From positions 77,483-99,655 of the forward strand of contig JALOBM010000002.1 of assembly GCA_023228285.1 (NCBI GenBank): 22,173 nt of DNA, read 5' to 3'. Positions 15,585 to 22,173 of the stretch are shown here, in pieces. Both the position numbers and the translations under genes were made by a program. A model generated the notes under the pieces. It did not search any database and was not told where the DNA came from. It saw nothing but the letters and a program-made list of their open reading frames with translations. Positions within the stretch are counted from its first letter, which is position 1. Each line of letters begins with the position of its first letter. Source of the stretch: Candidatus Cloacimonadota bacterium (lineage in GTDB: Bacteria > Cloacimonadota > Cloacimonadia > Cloacimonadales > Cloacimonadaceae).

Positions 15585-16829
15585 ATGCAAAGAAGAAGAG
15601 TCGTGATAACCGGTATCGGTGCTATTACTCCGGTTGGCCACAATGTTGTCCAAACTTGGCACAGCCTTGTGGGCGGAGTAGTTGGAGTTGGTTTGATCTC
15701 TCGTTTTGATACCGAAAATCTCCCTGTTAAAATCGCCGCAGAGGTAAAGAACTACAATCCCGAAGACCATTTTGAACATAAAGAAGTAAAGAAACTGGAT
15801 TTATATACTCAGTTTGCTATGATTGCCGCTCGGGAAGCGGTCATAGACGCCGGTTTGGAACCGGGCAATTTCGATCCTGATCGCACCGGAGTGATTACTG
15901 GAGCGGGGATCGGAGGCATCCTTACTTTTGAAGAAGAATGCATCAAATGTTACACTGCAGGCCCCCGCAGGATTAGTCCATTCTTTATCCCCAAGATGAT
16001 CGGCAATATCGCAGCTGCCCATATCAGTATCGAACACAATTTTAAGGGGATAAACTTCAATGTTATGAGCGCTTGCAGCAGTGCCAATCATGCATTGGGA
16101 ACAGCGTTGCGCTCCATCCAATATGGCGATGCCGACATCGTGATTTCCGGAGGTACTGAAGCTGCGGTAACCCCCCTTGCAGTAGGTGGATTTTCGTCTA
16201 TGCGCGCTCTTTCCACCCGTAACGACGATCCTCAAACTGCCTCCAGACCGTTTGATAAAGAACGCGATGGCTTTGTAATGAGCGAAGGTGCGGCTATGCT
16301 GGTATTGGAAGAGCTTGAGCATGCCAAAGCCCGTGGAGCGAAGATTTACGCAGAGCTTGCAGGTTACGGAGCCTCTGCCGATGCTTACCACATTACTGCT
16401 CCTTCCGAAGACGGCGAGGGTAGTGCGCGAGCTATTATTATGGCGATCAAAGATGCTGGATTATGCATCGATGATATTGACTACATCAACGCCCACGGCA
16501 CATCTACACCTTTGAACGACAAAGGTGAAACTCAATCCATTAAAACAGTGTTTGGAGCCAAGGCTTACAAGCTGAAGATAAACTCCACCAAATCCATGGT
16601 CGGACACATGCTGGGTGCTGCTGCAGGCATCGAAGCCATCGTATGCGTGAAAAGCATCGAAACCGGCATCATTCACCCCACCATGAACTTGTTAAATCCC
16701 GATCCCGATTGCGATCTGGACTACACTGTAGCTTGCGCAGCAAAACAAGAGGTAAATGCCGCTTTATCAAATTCCCTCGGTTTTGGCGGGCACAACAGCT
16801 CAGTGGTAATCACTCGCTACAAAGGCTAA
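15585..16829 (+). CDS. fabF: 3-oxoacyl-[acyl-carrier-protein] synthase II
   Basis: 414-residue elongating condensing enzyme. Catalytic Cys164 in MSACSSANHA, His304 in NAHGTSTPLND and His341 in GHMLGAAAGIEA form the KAS I/II triad; Lys336 and the C-terminal NSLGFGGHNSS complete the family pattern. It extends acyl-ACP with malonyl-ACP and, in many bacteria, adjusts chain length and unsaturation with temperature. AAGAGG precedes ATG 15585. The 164-base gap after acpP is the largest in the operon and holds the terminator-like hairpin, so a separate promoter inside the gap is possible, though I do not see a convincing one. No FabB-type paralogue or FabA/FabZ dehydratase is in the window. Confidence 0.95.
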   Translation: MQRRRVVITGIGAITPVGHNVVQTWHSLVGGVVGVGLISRFDTENLPVKIAAEVKNYNPEDHFEHKEVKKLDLYTQFAMIAAREAVIDAGLEPGNFDPDRTGVITGAGIGGILTFEEECIKCYTAGPRRISPFFIPKMIGNIAAAHISIEHNFKGINFNVMSACSSANHALGTALRSIQYGDADIVISGGTEAAVTPLAVGGFSSMRALSTRNDDPQTASRPFDKERDGFVMSEGAAMLVLEELEHAKARGAKIYAELAGYGASADAYHITAPSEDGEGSARAIIMAIKDAGLCIDDIDYINAHGTSTPLNDKGETQSIKTVFGAKAYKLKINSTKSMVGHMLGAAAGIEAIVCVKSIETGIIHPTMNLLNPDPDCDLDYTVACAAKQEVNAALSNSLGFGGHNSSVVITRYKG

Positions 16830-16841
16830 ATGAATCATTTG

Positions 16842-16884
16842 TGGTCCCCCGCTGGCATTGCCATCGGCGGGACCATTTCATTTT
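16842..16884 (+). terminator. Hairpin between fabF and rnc, possible terminator or RNase III target
   Basis: TGGTCCC (16842-16848) pairs with GGGACCA (16869-16875). The arms continue inward as CCGCTGGCA against TGCCATCGGCG-type sequence, with one bulge and one mismatch, giving about 15 paired bases around a tiny loop. TTTCATTTT follows. It ends only six bases before the rnc ATG. It may terminate fabF transcripts or be a double-stranded site through which RNase III limits its own mRNA, as is known for E. coli rnc; the second idea is inference. Confidence 0.6.
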
Positions 16885-16890
16885 GGAAAG

Positions 16891-17670
16891 ATGAGTAAAA
16901 ACTTGAAGAATATTGTCTCGCAAATCCTTGAATACTTCAACGGCAAACATATGCCGGAAAGCTATCCCAAGTGGGAAAAAAGCTTGCAATCTCTGCAAAA
17001 GCGTATGGACTACAATTTCAACGATATGACACTGCTCAAGGCTGCTCTCACCCACAAATCTTACCTGCGGAGGCATTTCAACGACCACAAGATGCCATCT
17101 CCATTCGAACGCATGGAGTTTTTGGGTGATAGCATTCTGGGCTTTGTAGTGTCCAAAGAACTCTTCAGCCGCCATCCTAACGAGCAGGAAGGCAAGCTCT
17201 CCAAACTTAAATCCAAGATAGTATCCGAGACCTATCTAACCTTGAAAGCAAACAGCCTGGAACTGGGCAAATATCTGCTTTTAAGCCCGGAAGAAGCAGC
17301 CTCGGGGGGAGCTGAAAAGCCATCCATCCTCTCCGACAGCGTGGAGGCTCTGATCTGTGCGATCTATCTGGATAGCGGTATTGCGGCAGCATCGCGCTTC
17401 ATCAAAAGTCACCTTCTGATAAACTATGAAGAGACTGTTACCCGCGACGAACTGGTAAACTACAAGTCGATTTTGCAGGAGTATCTGCAAGGACACAATC
17501 AGGATCCGCCAAAATACGTCACCATCTGCGAAGACGGCCCCGAACACCAAAAGGTCTTTACCATCGAAGTGCGCATCGGAAACAAACTGAGTTGCATCGG
17601 TAAAGGCAACACCAAGAAAGCCGCCCATCAGGAAGCCGCCAGAATCGCCTGTCAGAAATTAGGCATTTAA
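16891..17670 (+). CDS. rnc: Ribonuclease III
   Basis: 259-residue double-strand-specific endoribonuclease that processes rRNA precursors and structured mRNAs. The signature ERMEFLGDSILG (73-84) carries Glu76 and Asp80; the second acidic pair is in LSDSVEALICAIYLD (Asp149, Glu152). The double-stranded RNA-binding domain covers about 190-259, starting NYKSILQEYLQ and ending GNTKKAAHQEAARIACQKLG. I choose ATG 16891, although GGAAAG abuts it closely; an in-frame TTG at 16858 lies inside the upstream hairpin and has no ribosome binding site. An N-terminal extension of about 30 residues precedes the nuclease domain. Linkage plsX-fab-rnc is common in bacteria. Confidence 0.93.
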   Translation: MSKNLKNIVSQILEYFNGKHMPESYPKWEKSLQSLQKRMDYNFNDMTLLKAALTHKSYLRRHFNDHKMPSPFERMEFLGDSILGFVVSKELFSRHPNEQEGKLSKLKSKIVSETYLTLKANSLELGKYLLLSPEEAASGGAEKPSILSDSVEALICAIYLDSGIAAASRFIKSHLLINYEETVTRDELVNYKSILQEYLQGHNQDPPKYVTICEDGPEHQKVFTIEVRIGNKLSCIGKGNTKKAAHQEAARIACQKLGI

Positions 17671-17750
17671 CGCACATTTACCCTGCCCAACACTGGAAAA
17701 TGCTCCTGCTGGCATTATCCCTTTTGTTCCCCTTGAGATGAACTAGATCT

Positions 17751-17834
17751 GAAGCAGTTATTAAGCCATTATCATCGAGTGACCACACGGGCATAACGGG
17801 ACAATATCTGCTTCGGCACCACAGTAATTTCACG
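17751..17834. repeat. Dispersed intergenic repeat, copy B
   Basis: Same length and ungapped relation to 10685-10768. The right arm ATATCTGCTTC (17804-17814) is identical to copy A; the left arm is GAAGCAG (17751-17757) followed by diverged bases, so the terminal inverted repeat is partly decayed. The TTATCATCG and ATAACGG blocks are conserved at identical spacing. Located 80 bases after rnc and 50 bases before a promoter. Confidence 0.62.
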
Positions 17835-17885
17835 GCATGAAGGCAGCTTTGTAAATCTATTTTACGCCAAATTTCAAGAAAAATC

Positions 17886-17914
17886 TTGACCGCAAGCCTC
17901 TTTTGCTCTATTCT
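17886..17914 (+). promoter_or_regulatory. Candidate sigma-70-type promoter of the antiporter gene
   Basis: TTGACC (17886-17891) and TATTCT (17909-17914) at the optimal 17-base spacing. Transcription from about 17921 would produce a leader of roughly 210 bases before ATG 18133. Confidence 0.55.
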
Positions 17915-18000
17915 GTAATATATAGTTCAGGCATAATAGTTTCTGGAGTTCAAGTCACCCTGGATATCTATCTATAGAAGAATGAGTTTAAAAGGGGGCT

Positions 18001-18092
18001 TGGACTTCAGGAAATGCATACTTAGAATATACTTTGAAGTCCATTTGACCTTAATAACATATAGGTTATGTATAGATGTAAAAGGTCAAATG
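18001..18092 (+). promoter_or_regulatory. Overlapping inverted repeats in the antiporter leader
   Basis: TGGACTTCA (18001-18009) pairs perfectly with TGAAGTCCA (18035-18043). CATTTGACCTT (18042-18052) pairs perfectly over 11 bases with AAGGTCAAATG (18082-18092). The two stems share bases 18042-18043. A third, small palindrome, GGTCA-AA-TGACC (18084-18095), competes with the second stem. A folded regulatory leader or a multi-site operator is plausible. I recognise no known riboswitch class. Confidence 0.5.
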
Positions 18093-18132
18093 ACCGCCAA
18101 TGCTTGATTAGTGTAACCTAATAGGAGAATTG

Positions 18133-19854
18133 ATGGGACCTATTACAGAACACCATTTGATGCTGTTTCTCATCCAGTTTGCATTGCTTTTGGGGCTCTG
18201 CAAGATCGCAGGCTACCTCTTCGAGAAACTGAAGCAATCCAGTGTGACTGCAGAACTTCTGGTGGGTATAGTTTTGGGTCCTGCCATATTAGGCAAGCTT
18301 GCTCCTGGGGTGCAAAGTTATCTTTTCCCCGATGATGTAGTTCAACGCTCCATGTTGGAAGCTCTGGCGTGGTTTGGCAACTTTTTTCTGCTGATGGAGA
18401 CGGGCTTGGAGATCAATTTCTCCCGTGTGTGGAAACAACGCAAAGACGCCATCAAGCTCTCCGCAATAGATCTAGTTTTGCCCATCATTCTGTGCTTTGT
18501 CCCCATCTATTTCCTGCCGGAACGCTATCTTACCGATCCCTCTCAAAGAGTGCTGTTTGCCCTGTTTATCTCTGCTATCATGACCATCAGCGCCCTCCCC
18601 GTAGCCATTCGGGGATTGAGGGATTTGAACATCCTGAAAACTGATGTGGGTTTCTTGATCCTATCTGCTCTTACTATCAACGACATAGCCGGTTGGGTGA
18701 TCTTCACTATCATCCTGGGTCTTTTTGCTCACGGATCGCTGGAGATCAGCTTTATCGTCCGCTTAGTACTGCTTACACTGGCATTCACCGTCATCAGCCT
18801 GACCCTTTTGCGAAGAGTCGTGGACAAGGCTATGACCTTTATCCACAACCATATGGGAGAAAACTCCGGTCTGAAGATTACTTTTATCATGGTAGTGGGT
18901 GCCATCTTTGGCGCTGCAACCCTGAACATCGGAATTCACTCTTTATTCGGTTTCTTCATTGCTGGAACCATCCTGGGTGAAACCACTCACATCACCGAAC
19001 AAGACCGCTTTGTGATGAATCGCCTAGTTTATTCTGTGTTTGTACCCATTTTCTTTGCCAACATCGGTTTACACTTGGATTTTATCGCCAATTTCGATTG
19101 GTTCCTGGTACTGGTGATCAGCGCAATTGGTATTGGAGCACGCTATTTGGCAGCATATCTTGGCTCAAAGTGGTCTGGGCAAAGCAAATCCAATCTCTCC
19201 GTGATCGCCATCAGTCATACTCCGGGCGGGCAAATGCACATTGTAGTAGCCATGCTGGCATATTCCAGCGGCCTGATCTCCGAAAAAGTACTGGTAAGCA
19301 TCATTGCTGCTGCCATTATCTCAACCATCGTCTTTGGCCCCTGGCTGTCTCAAACCGTGCGTAAGTTGAAACGAAGCATTTTTGACATCCTGTTTGACGA
19401 AGACGATGTATATATCGATTCAGAAAGCAGCACCCGCGATGAGATGCTGCGCTACATGAGCAGTATCGTGGCTCGAAAAACCAAGATCAGCCGGGACACC
19501 ATTTATCACGAGATAAAACTGCGGGAAGAACAGATGAGCACAGCCATGGGAGGCTCAATTGCCATTCCCCACGCCCGCTTGGAAAACCTGGAGAAATCCT
19601 TTGTATTCGCTTTTCATACCAGACAAGGCCTGGAATGGGACAGTCCTGACGGCAACTTGGTGCGTTTAATAGTGTTGGTCATCACTCCCAAAGAATCTCC
19701 CAATGCCCAGCTACAGATACTTCAAGGCATCGCTGGCGCCATGCAGGATCACCAGAAAGCCCGTAACCTGGTAACCAGTAGAGACCGCCGCTTTGTGTGG
19801 GCAACCATCCGCAGCGAGTTGAACGCCTGTCAGCAATGTAATGTGGAGGTTTGA
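18133..19854 (+). CDS. Cation:proton antiporter (Kef/CPA2 type) fused to a PTS EIIA-like domain
   Basis: 573-residue two-part protein. Residues about 1-400 are a polytopic membrane domain with CPA2 features: an N-terminal hydrophobic run, TAELLVGIVLGPAILGKLAP, LLMETGLEINF, and the ion-site helix SALTINDIAGWVIF with Asn183-Asp184. The Asn-Asp pair is associated with electroneutral exchangers in related families. A linker (about 400-430, FDILFDEDDVYID) leads to a domain (about 430-565) like the fructose/mannitol EIIA fold, with the phosphorylatable-type His480 in AIPHARLEN. Start ATG 18133 has AGGAG at 18123-18127; a TTG just before it is less likely. It is probably a Na+ or K+/H+ exchanger gated through the EIIA-like domain. 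The ion, direction and phosphorylation are inference. It stands alone behind its own promoter and leader. Confidence 0.87.
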   Translation: MGPITEHHLMLFLIQFALLLGLCKIAGYLFEKLKQSSVTAELLVGIVLGPAILGKLAPGVQSYLFPDDVVQRSMLEALAWFGNFFLLMETGLEINFSRVWKQRKDAIKLSAIDLVLPIILCFVPIYFLPERYLTDPSQRVLFALFISAIMTISALPVAIRGLRDLNILKTDVGFLILSALTINDIAGWVIFTIILGLFAHGSLEISFIVRLVLLTLAFTVISLTLLRRVVDKAMTFIHNHMGENSGLKITFIMVVGAIFGAATLNIGIHSLFGFFIAGTILGETTHITEQDRFVMNRLVYSVFVPIFFANIGLHLDFIANFDWFLVLVISAIGIGARYLAAYLGSKWSGQSKSNLSVIAISHTPGGQMHIVVAMLAYSSGLISEKVLVSIIAAAIISTIVFGPWLSQTVRKLKRSIFDILFDEDDVYIDSESSTRDEMLRYMSSIVARKTKISRDTIYHEIKLREEQMSTAMGGSIAIPHARLENLEKSFVFAFHTRQGLEWDSPDGNLVRLIVLVITPKESPNAQLQILQGIAGAMQDHQKARNLVTSRDRRFVWATIRSELNACQQCNVEV

Positions 19855-19998
19855 CAATAATCATCCAAGCATCCTGATCGGCATTTTTTTACATGTACGA
19901 GCGAAAAAGAATATAAAGATCTATTCAAAGACAGGTCAAGATAGCAGATAGTAATGCTTGGAGGTTATATTGTAGGTTGATACTTTCGGACAAAATAA

Positions 19999-20074
19999 TG
20001 GCATCCCGTAGGGGAATCGAACCCCTGTTGCATGACTGAGAATCACGAGTCCTAGGCCACTAGACGAACGGGAC
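19999..20074 (-). tRNA. tRNA-Glu (anticodon CTC)
   Basis: 76 bases including encoded CCA. Acceptor GTCCCGT pairs with ACGGGAT (first pair G-U), the D arm has GTCTAGTGGCC, and the anticodon stem CGTGA/TCATG encloses TTCTCAG with anticodon CTC. The T arm AGGGGTTCGATTCCCCT is perfect. Reads GAG; third in a tRNA cluster transcribed leftward. Confidence 0.93.
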
Positions 20075-20116
20075 GCAATAAAAAAGGCGCAGACGCACCT
20101 TAGCTCTATATATATT

Positions 20117-20191
20117 TGGCGACCCCTAGGGGAATCGAACCCCTCTTGCAAGAATGAAAATCTTGAGTCCTGACCGATAGACGAAGGGGTC
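20117..20191 (-). tRNA. tRNA-Glu (anticodon TTC)
   Basis: 75 bases including encoded CCA. Acceptor GACCCCT/AGGGGTC is perfect, the discriminator is G, the anticodon stem CAAGA/TCTTG encloses TTTTCAT with anticodon TTC, and the T arm GAGGGGTTCGATTCCCCT is normal. Reads GAA and, by wobble, GAG. Separated from tRNA-Glu(CTC) by 42 bases. Confidence 0.94.
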
Positions 20192-20200
20192 GCAAATATT

Positions 20201-20275
20201 TGGTGATCCAGGATGGACTCGAACCATCGACTCTCTGCTTAAAAGGCAGATACTCTACCACTGAGTTACTGGACC
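20201..20275 (-). tRNA. tRNA-Lys (anticodon TTT)
   Basis: 75 bases including encoded CCA. Acceptor GGTCCAG pairs with CTGGATC (second pair G-U), the anticodon stem TCTGC/GCAGA encloses CTTTTAA with anticodon TTT, and the T arm has GGTTCGAGTCC. First gene of the leftward tRNA cluster, nine bases from tRNA-Glu(TTC). Confidence 0.94.
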
Positions 20276-20319
20276 CATTTTTAAATATGTTTTTCCAAAC
20301 TTTTTTAGCGGCGTTTTTT

Positions 20320-20325
20320 TGTCAA
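20320..20325 (-). promoter_or_regulatory. Candidate -35 box upstream of the tRNA cluster
   Basis: A perfect TTGACA on the minus strand (20325 down to 20320), about 45 bases before the tRNA-Lys 5' end, is the right distance for a promoter. No good -10 hexamer stands at 16-18 bases spacing (the sequence there is A-rich), so this is tentative. Confidence 0.3.
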
Positions 20326-20552
20326 GCATTTAGTATTCTCAAACCAAAAATAACTGGATGCACTGTATCTTATACCTTATCGTAACTTCAATGATGATCT
20401 AGTTCTCATCACAATACCTGTATGAACCAAGATCAAGGCATGATGATGGATATACGGTGCCACAAGGCGTGATCATCCATAGCCTCAATCTACATCACCT
20501 GTAATGCAAGGTGGTTTCGGTTACGACCGGAGCTTAGTCCTACTGCATAAAC

Positions 20553-21827
20553 TCACTGTGATTCTGCTGTCTTCAGCTTTAGCAGTCTCCCCAAGGATCC
20601 CCCAATCCAGACTGTGTTTTCATCCACCGCACAGATAGTTTTGAACATTACAGATCCAAGAAGGTTGTAGTTCATTGTCCAGGAAAGGCCGTCATTCGTG
20701 GAGCTGTAAATGGACCCATAATCACCTACAAACCACATCTTGGAGCTTCCTGGAGCGGCACAGATTTCGTTTATGGTATAGTCACACAAGTGTTTGATCA
20801 GACTCCATGTTTGTCCCATGTCTTCCGTGCGATACACTTTCCCATCGCCTGTATCACTGTCCTCTCCGACCACCCACATGAATCCGGGTTCCCGGTAAAA
20901 GTATCCATAGTACTCGTGGTTAGTGTTCAAGCCCGTCGTCCAGGTTTCACCGCCGTCATTGCTGATGCGTAAACCCTGACCAAACATTATTATAGTAGAT
21001 CCTTGTGCCCAGATTTCATTAAAACACAAGGTACCCTCATTACGTATCTGTGTCCAACTTTCTCCACCATCTGTGGTCTTGATCACAGCTCCGTAAATAG
21101 ATACCAGATAGCCTGTTGAAGTGTCTTCAAAGTAAACGCCGCTGAACTGTTCGCTTTCGACAGTGCCGGCATCAATCAACTGCCAACTTCTGCCGCCGCT
21201 GGTGGTACGGAGCACTGTGTTCTGACTACCTACAATCCAACCAGTATTGGTATCCAGCCAAAACATATCTGACAAGTACGAATTGGTTCCAGTATTAACG
21301 TCGAACCAGGTCATTCCGCCATCAATGCTTTGTTTTACCTGCCCATTACTACCACAGAGCCAGCCATTATTAGCATCATGAAAGTGAATACTGTTGATGG
21401 TAAAATTCTGTCCCAGATCAATAACGTCCCAGTGCATTGGTAACATCGTGAAGCTGATCTCATTTCCCCAAACTTCTCCATGCTCATTCTTGGCATAAGA
21501 CCTCACGTATACTTTCGCTCCCGGTTCCAGTCCGTAGAGAGTGTGAGACATGGTATAGGGATACTCATCATAGTATGGATCGAGGTCATAATGGTCTCCA
21601 CTAAGATCAGGATTGGGATTTTCACCCCAGCATAGGGCCAGCTCGGTAAGAGGTGAATCGCCCGGAGAGATAATTTTGATACTTATATTCGGAATGCCAA
21701 GCTCTATCTGAGACACAGGAAGGGTTTCGATAACCGGCAAGCCTTTATTGGGATCGGTGCCGCTATCCCCGCAAGCCGTCAATAAAAGCAAAACAAAACA
21801 AGCGAAACAAATAACTGTTCTTTTCAT
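20553..21827 (-). CDS. Lipoprotein with Fn3-like domain and YCF48/BNR-type beta-propeller
   Basis: 424-residue envelope lipoprotein: signal RTVICFACFVLLLLTAC with lipobox Cys19, then a Thr/Pro-poor linker. A Fn3-like domain follows (about 30-128) ending YVRSYAKNEHGEVWGNEISF, a motif common in secreted proteins of FCB-group bacteria. Residues about 130-420 form seven propeller blades, each with a GW/MW-type strand and a Gly-Gly-x-x-Trp turn: DGGMTW, SGGRSW, DGGESW, DGGETW, DMGQTW, NDGLSW and a last imperfect blade ending LGRLLKLK. Such propellers are found in secreted binding and glycosidase-like proteins, and in the photosystem assembly factor HCF136/Ycf48. No catalytic residues are recognisable. 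GAGGAG precedes ATG 21827. It is monocistronic in this view. Confidence 0.86.
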   Translation of the reverse strand: MKRTVICFACFVLLLLTACGDSGTDPNKGLPVIETLPVSQIELGIPNISIKIISPGDSPLTELALCWGENPNPDLSGDHYDLDPYYDEYPYTMSHTLYGLEPGAKVYVRSYAKNEHGEVWGNEISFTMLPMHWDVIDLGQNFTINSIHFHDANNGWLCGSNGQVKQSIDGGMTWFDVNTGTNSYLSDMFWLDTNTGWIVGSQNTVLRTTSGGRSWQLIDAGTVESEQFSGVYFEDTSTGYLVSIYGAVIKTTDGGESWTQIRNEGTLCFNEIWAQGSTIIMFGQGLRISNDGGETWTTGLNTNHEYYGYFYREPGFMWVVGEDSDTGDGKVYRTEDMGQTWSLIKHLCDYTINEICAAPGSSKMWFVGDYGSIYSSTNDGLSWTMNYNLLGSVMFKTICAVDENTVWIGGSLGRLLKLKTAESQ

Positions 21828-22173
21828 AGTCTCCTCAATCTGTAGTAAACACAGTTTTTCCCATAGGATTATTCAGAGAGAATATGTCAAGCAACAATTT
21901 GTCTACTCACATCCCCTCCATTATCCAAAACATAGATTTGAGTCCTTACGAAACTCCAGTTCACATCACCAAAGCTTGTATAAACGAGGTCACAGAAACT
22001 TATAAGCTGATATCTCACATCCATCTAAAGCTCTACCTGAGCAGTTCCCAAGCCGCACTCAGGATGTCTTTGAGAGACCCTTGGGATGCGTAGTCGGGGT
22101 AAGCCAGACAGGGATACTGTAGGACTCTTCCACTTCGAGGGAATCCATTTCGCTAAATCAGCACAGTACAAAC
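21828..22173. other. 346 bases at the window end without a supported gene
   Basis: Contains a minus-strand TTGACA (21890 down to 21885) with TATGGG (21865-21860) at a loose 19-base spacing, a possible weak promoter for the propeller lipoprotein. A 69-codon plus-strand frame (21884-22093) has no ribosome binding site or recognisable family. Nothing else stands out. Confidence 0.5.

Larger units (their letters stand above)
17671..18132. other. Non-coding region between rnc and the antiporter gene
   Basis: 462 bases holding repeat copy B, a good promoter at 17886-17914 and a leader of about 210 bases with overlapping inverted repeats. No clear terminator follows rnc. A 41-codon frame (17982-18107) crosses the leader; it lacks a good ribosome binding site, so I do not annotate it as a gene. 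Confidence 0.7.

Noticed and set aside
19999..20275. tRNA cluster as an integration site for a mobile element
   Set aside because: No integrase, no repeated tRNA 3' end nearby and no foreign-looking genes on either side.
20496..20513. CACCT/AGGTG hairpin downstream of the propeller lipoprotein gene
   Set aside because: Only five pairs and no T-run on the minus strand, so it does not support a terminator call.
21884..22093. 69-codon plus-strand frame near the window end
   Set aside because: No ribosome binding site, no recognisable motif, and it overlaps a likely promoter on the opposite strand.

Overview
This window looks like a chromosomal housekeeping and lipid-metabolism region of a Gram-negative-type bacterium. 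Outer-membrane traits are a single-domain MCE/MlaD-like protein, two lipobox lipoproteins and secreted beta-propellers. One lipoprotein has the Fn3-like ending common in the Fibrobacterota-Chlorobiota-Bacteroidota (FCB) group and neighbouring phyla. Base composition is moderate (roughly half GC by eye). The mixture of traits suggests an FCB-type lineage, perhaps Cloacimonadota, but I cannot prove the phylum from sequence alone. No transposase, integrase, phage gene or CRISPR array is visible.

Layout. (1) 1-2548, plus strand: the 3' end of tgt (queuine tRNA-ribosyltransferase), an exported NlpC/P60 cell-wall peptidase and an exported beta-propeller-like protein, closed by a hairpin shared with the convergent gene. 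(2) 2626-3567, minus: a stomatin/paraslipin (SPFH) membrane protein. (3) 10537 down to 3756, minus: a tight six-gene run, mlaD-like, lipoprotein, fabI, amidohydrolase-like protein, tldE/pmbA-like, tldD-like. Gaps are -8 to 20 bases, so it is probably one operon. It joins envelope lipid transport, the last step of fatty-acid elongation and the TldD/E protease. (4) 10538-11238: a 701-base divergent intergenic island with a dispersed repeat, a strongly palindromic element with a GNRA-type loop, and the promoter of the next operon. (5) 11239-17670, plus: the type II fatty-acid operon rpmF-plsX-fabH-fabD-fabG-acpP-fabF-rnc. It is punctuated by hairpins ahead of rpmF, after acpP and between fabF and rnc. 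(6) 17671-19854: a second copy of the dispersed repeat, a clear promoter, a structured leader, and a Kef/CPA2-type cation:proton antiporter fused to a PTS EIIA-like domain. (7) 19999-20275, minus: tRNA-Lys(TTT), tRNA-Glu(TTC), tRNA-Glu(CTC), all with encoded CCA. (8) 20553-21827, minus: a lipoprotein with seven YCF48/BNR-type propeller blades. The last 346 bases show no convincing gene.

How the genes work together. The plus-strand operon makes acyl-ACP: FabD and FabH start chains, while FabF and FabG elongate and reduce them on AcpP. FabI, encoded on the divergent operon, completes each cycle. PlsX diverts acyl chains to phospholipid, and the MlaD-like protein may move lipid across the periplasm. 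The least explained parts are non-coding: the two-copy repeat flanking the fab operon (10685-10768 and 17751-17834), the 46-base palindrome at 10865-10910, and the tandem overlapping inverted repeats at 18001-18092. Among proteins, the amidohydrolase with a degenerate metal site and the antiporter-EIIA fusion deserve attention.
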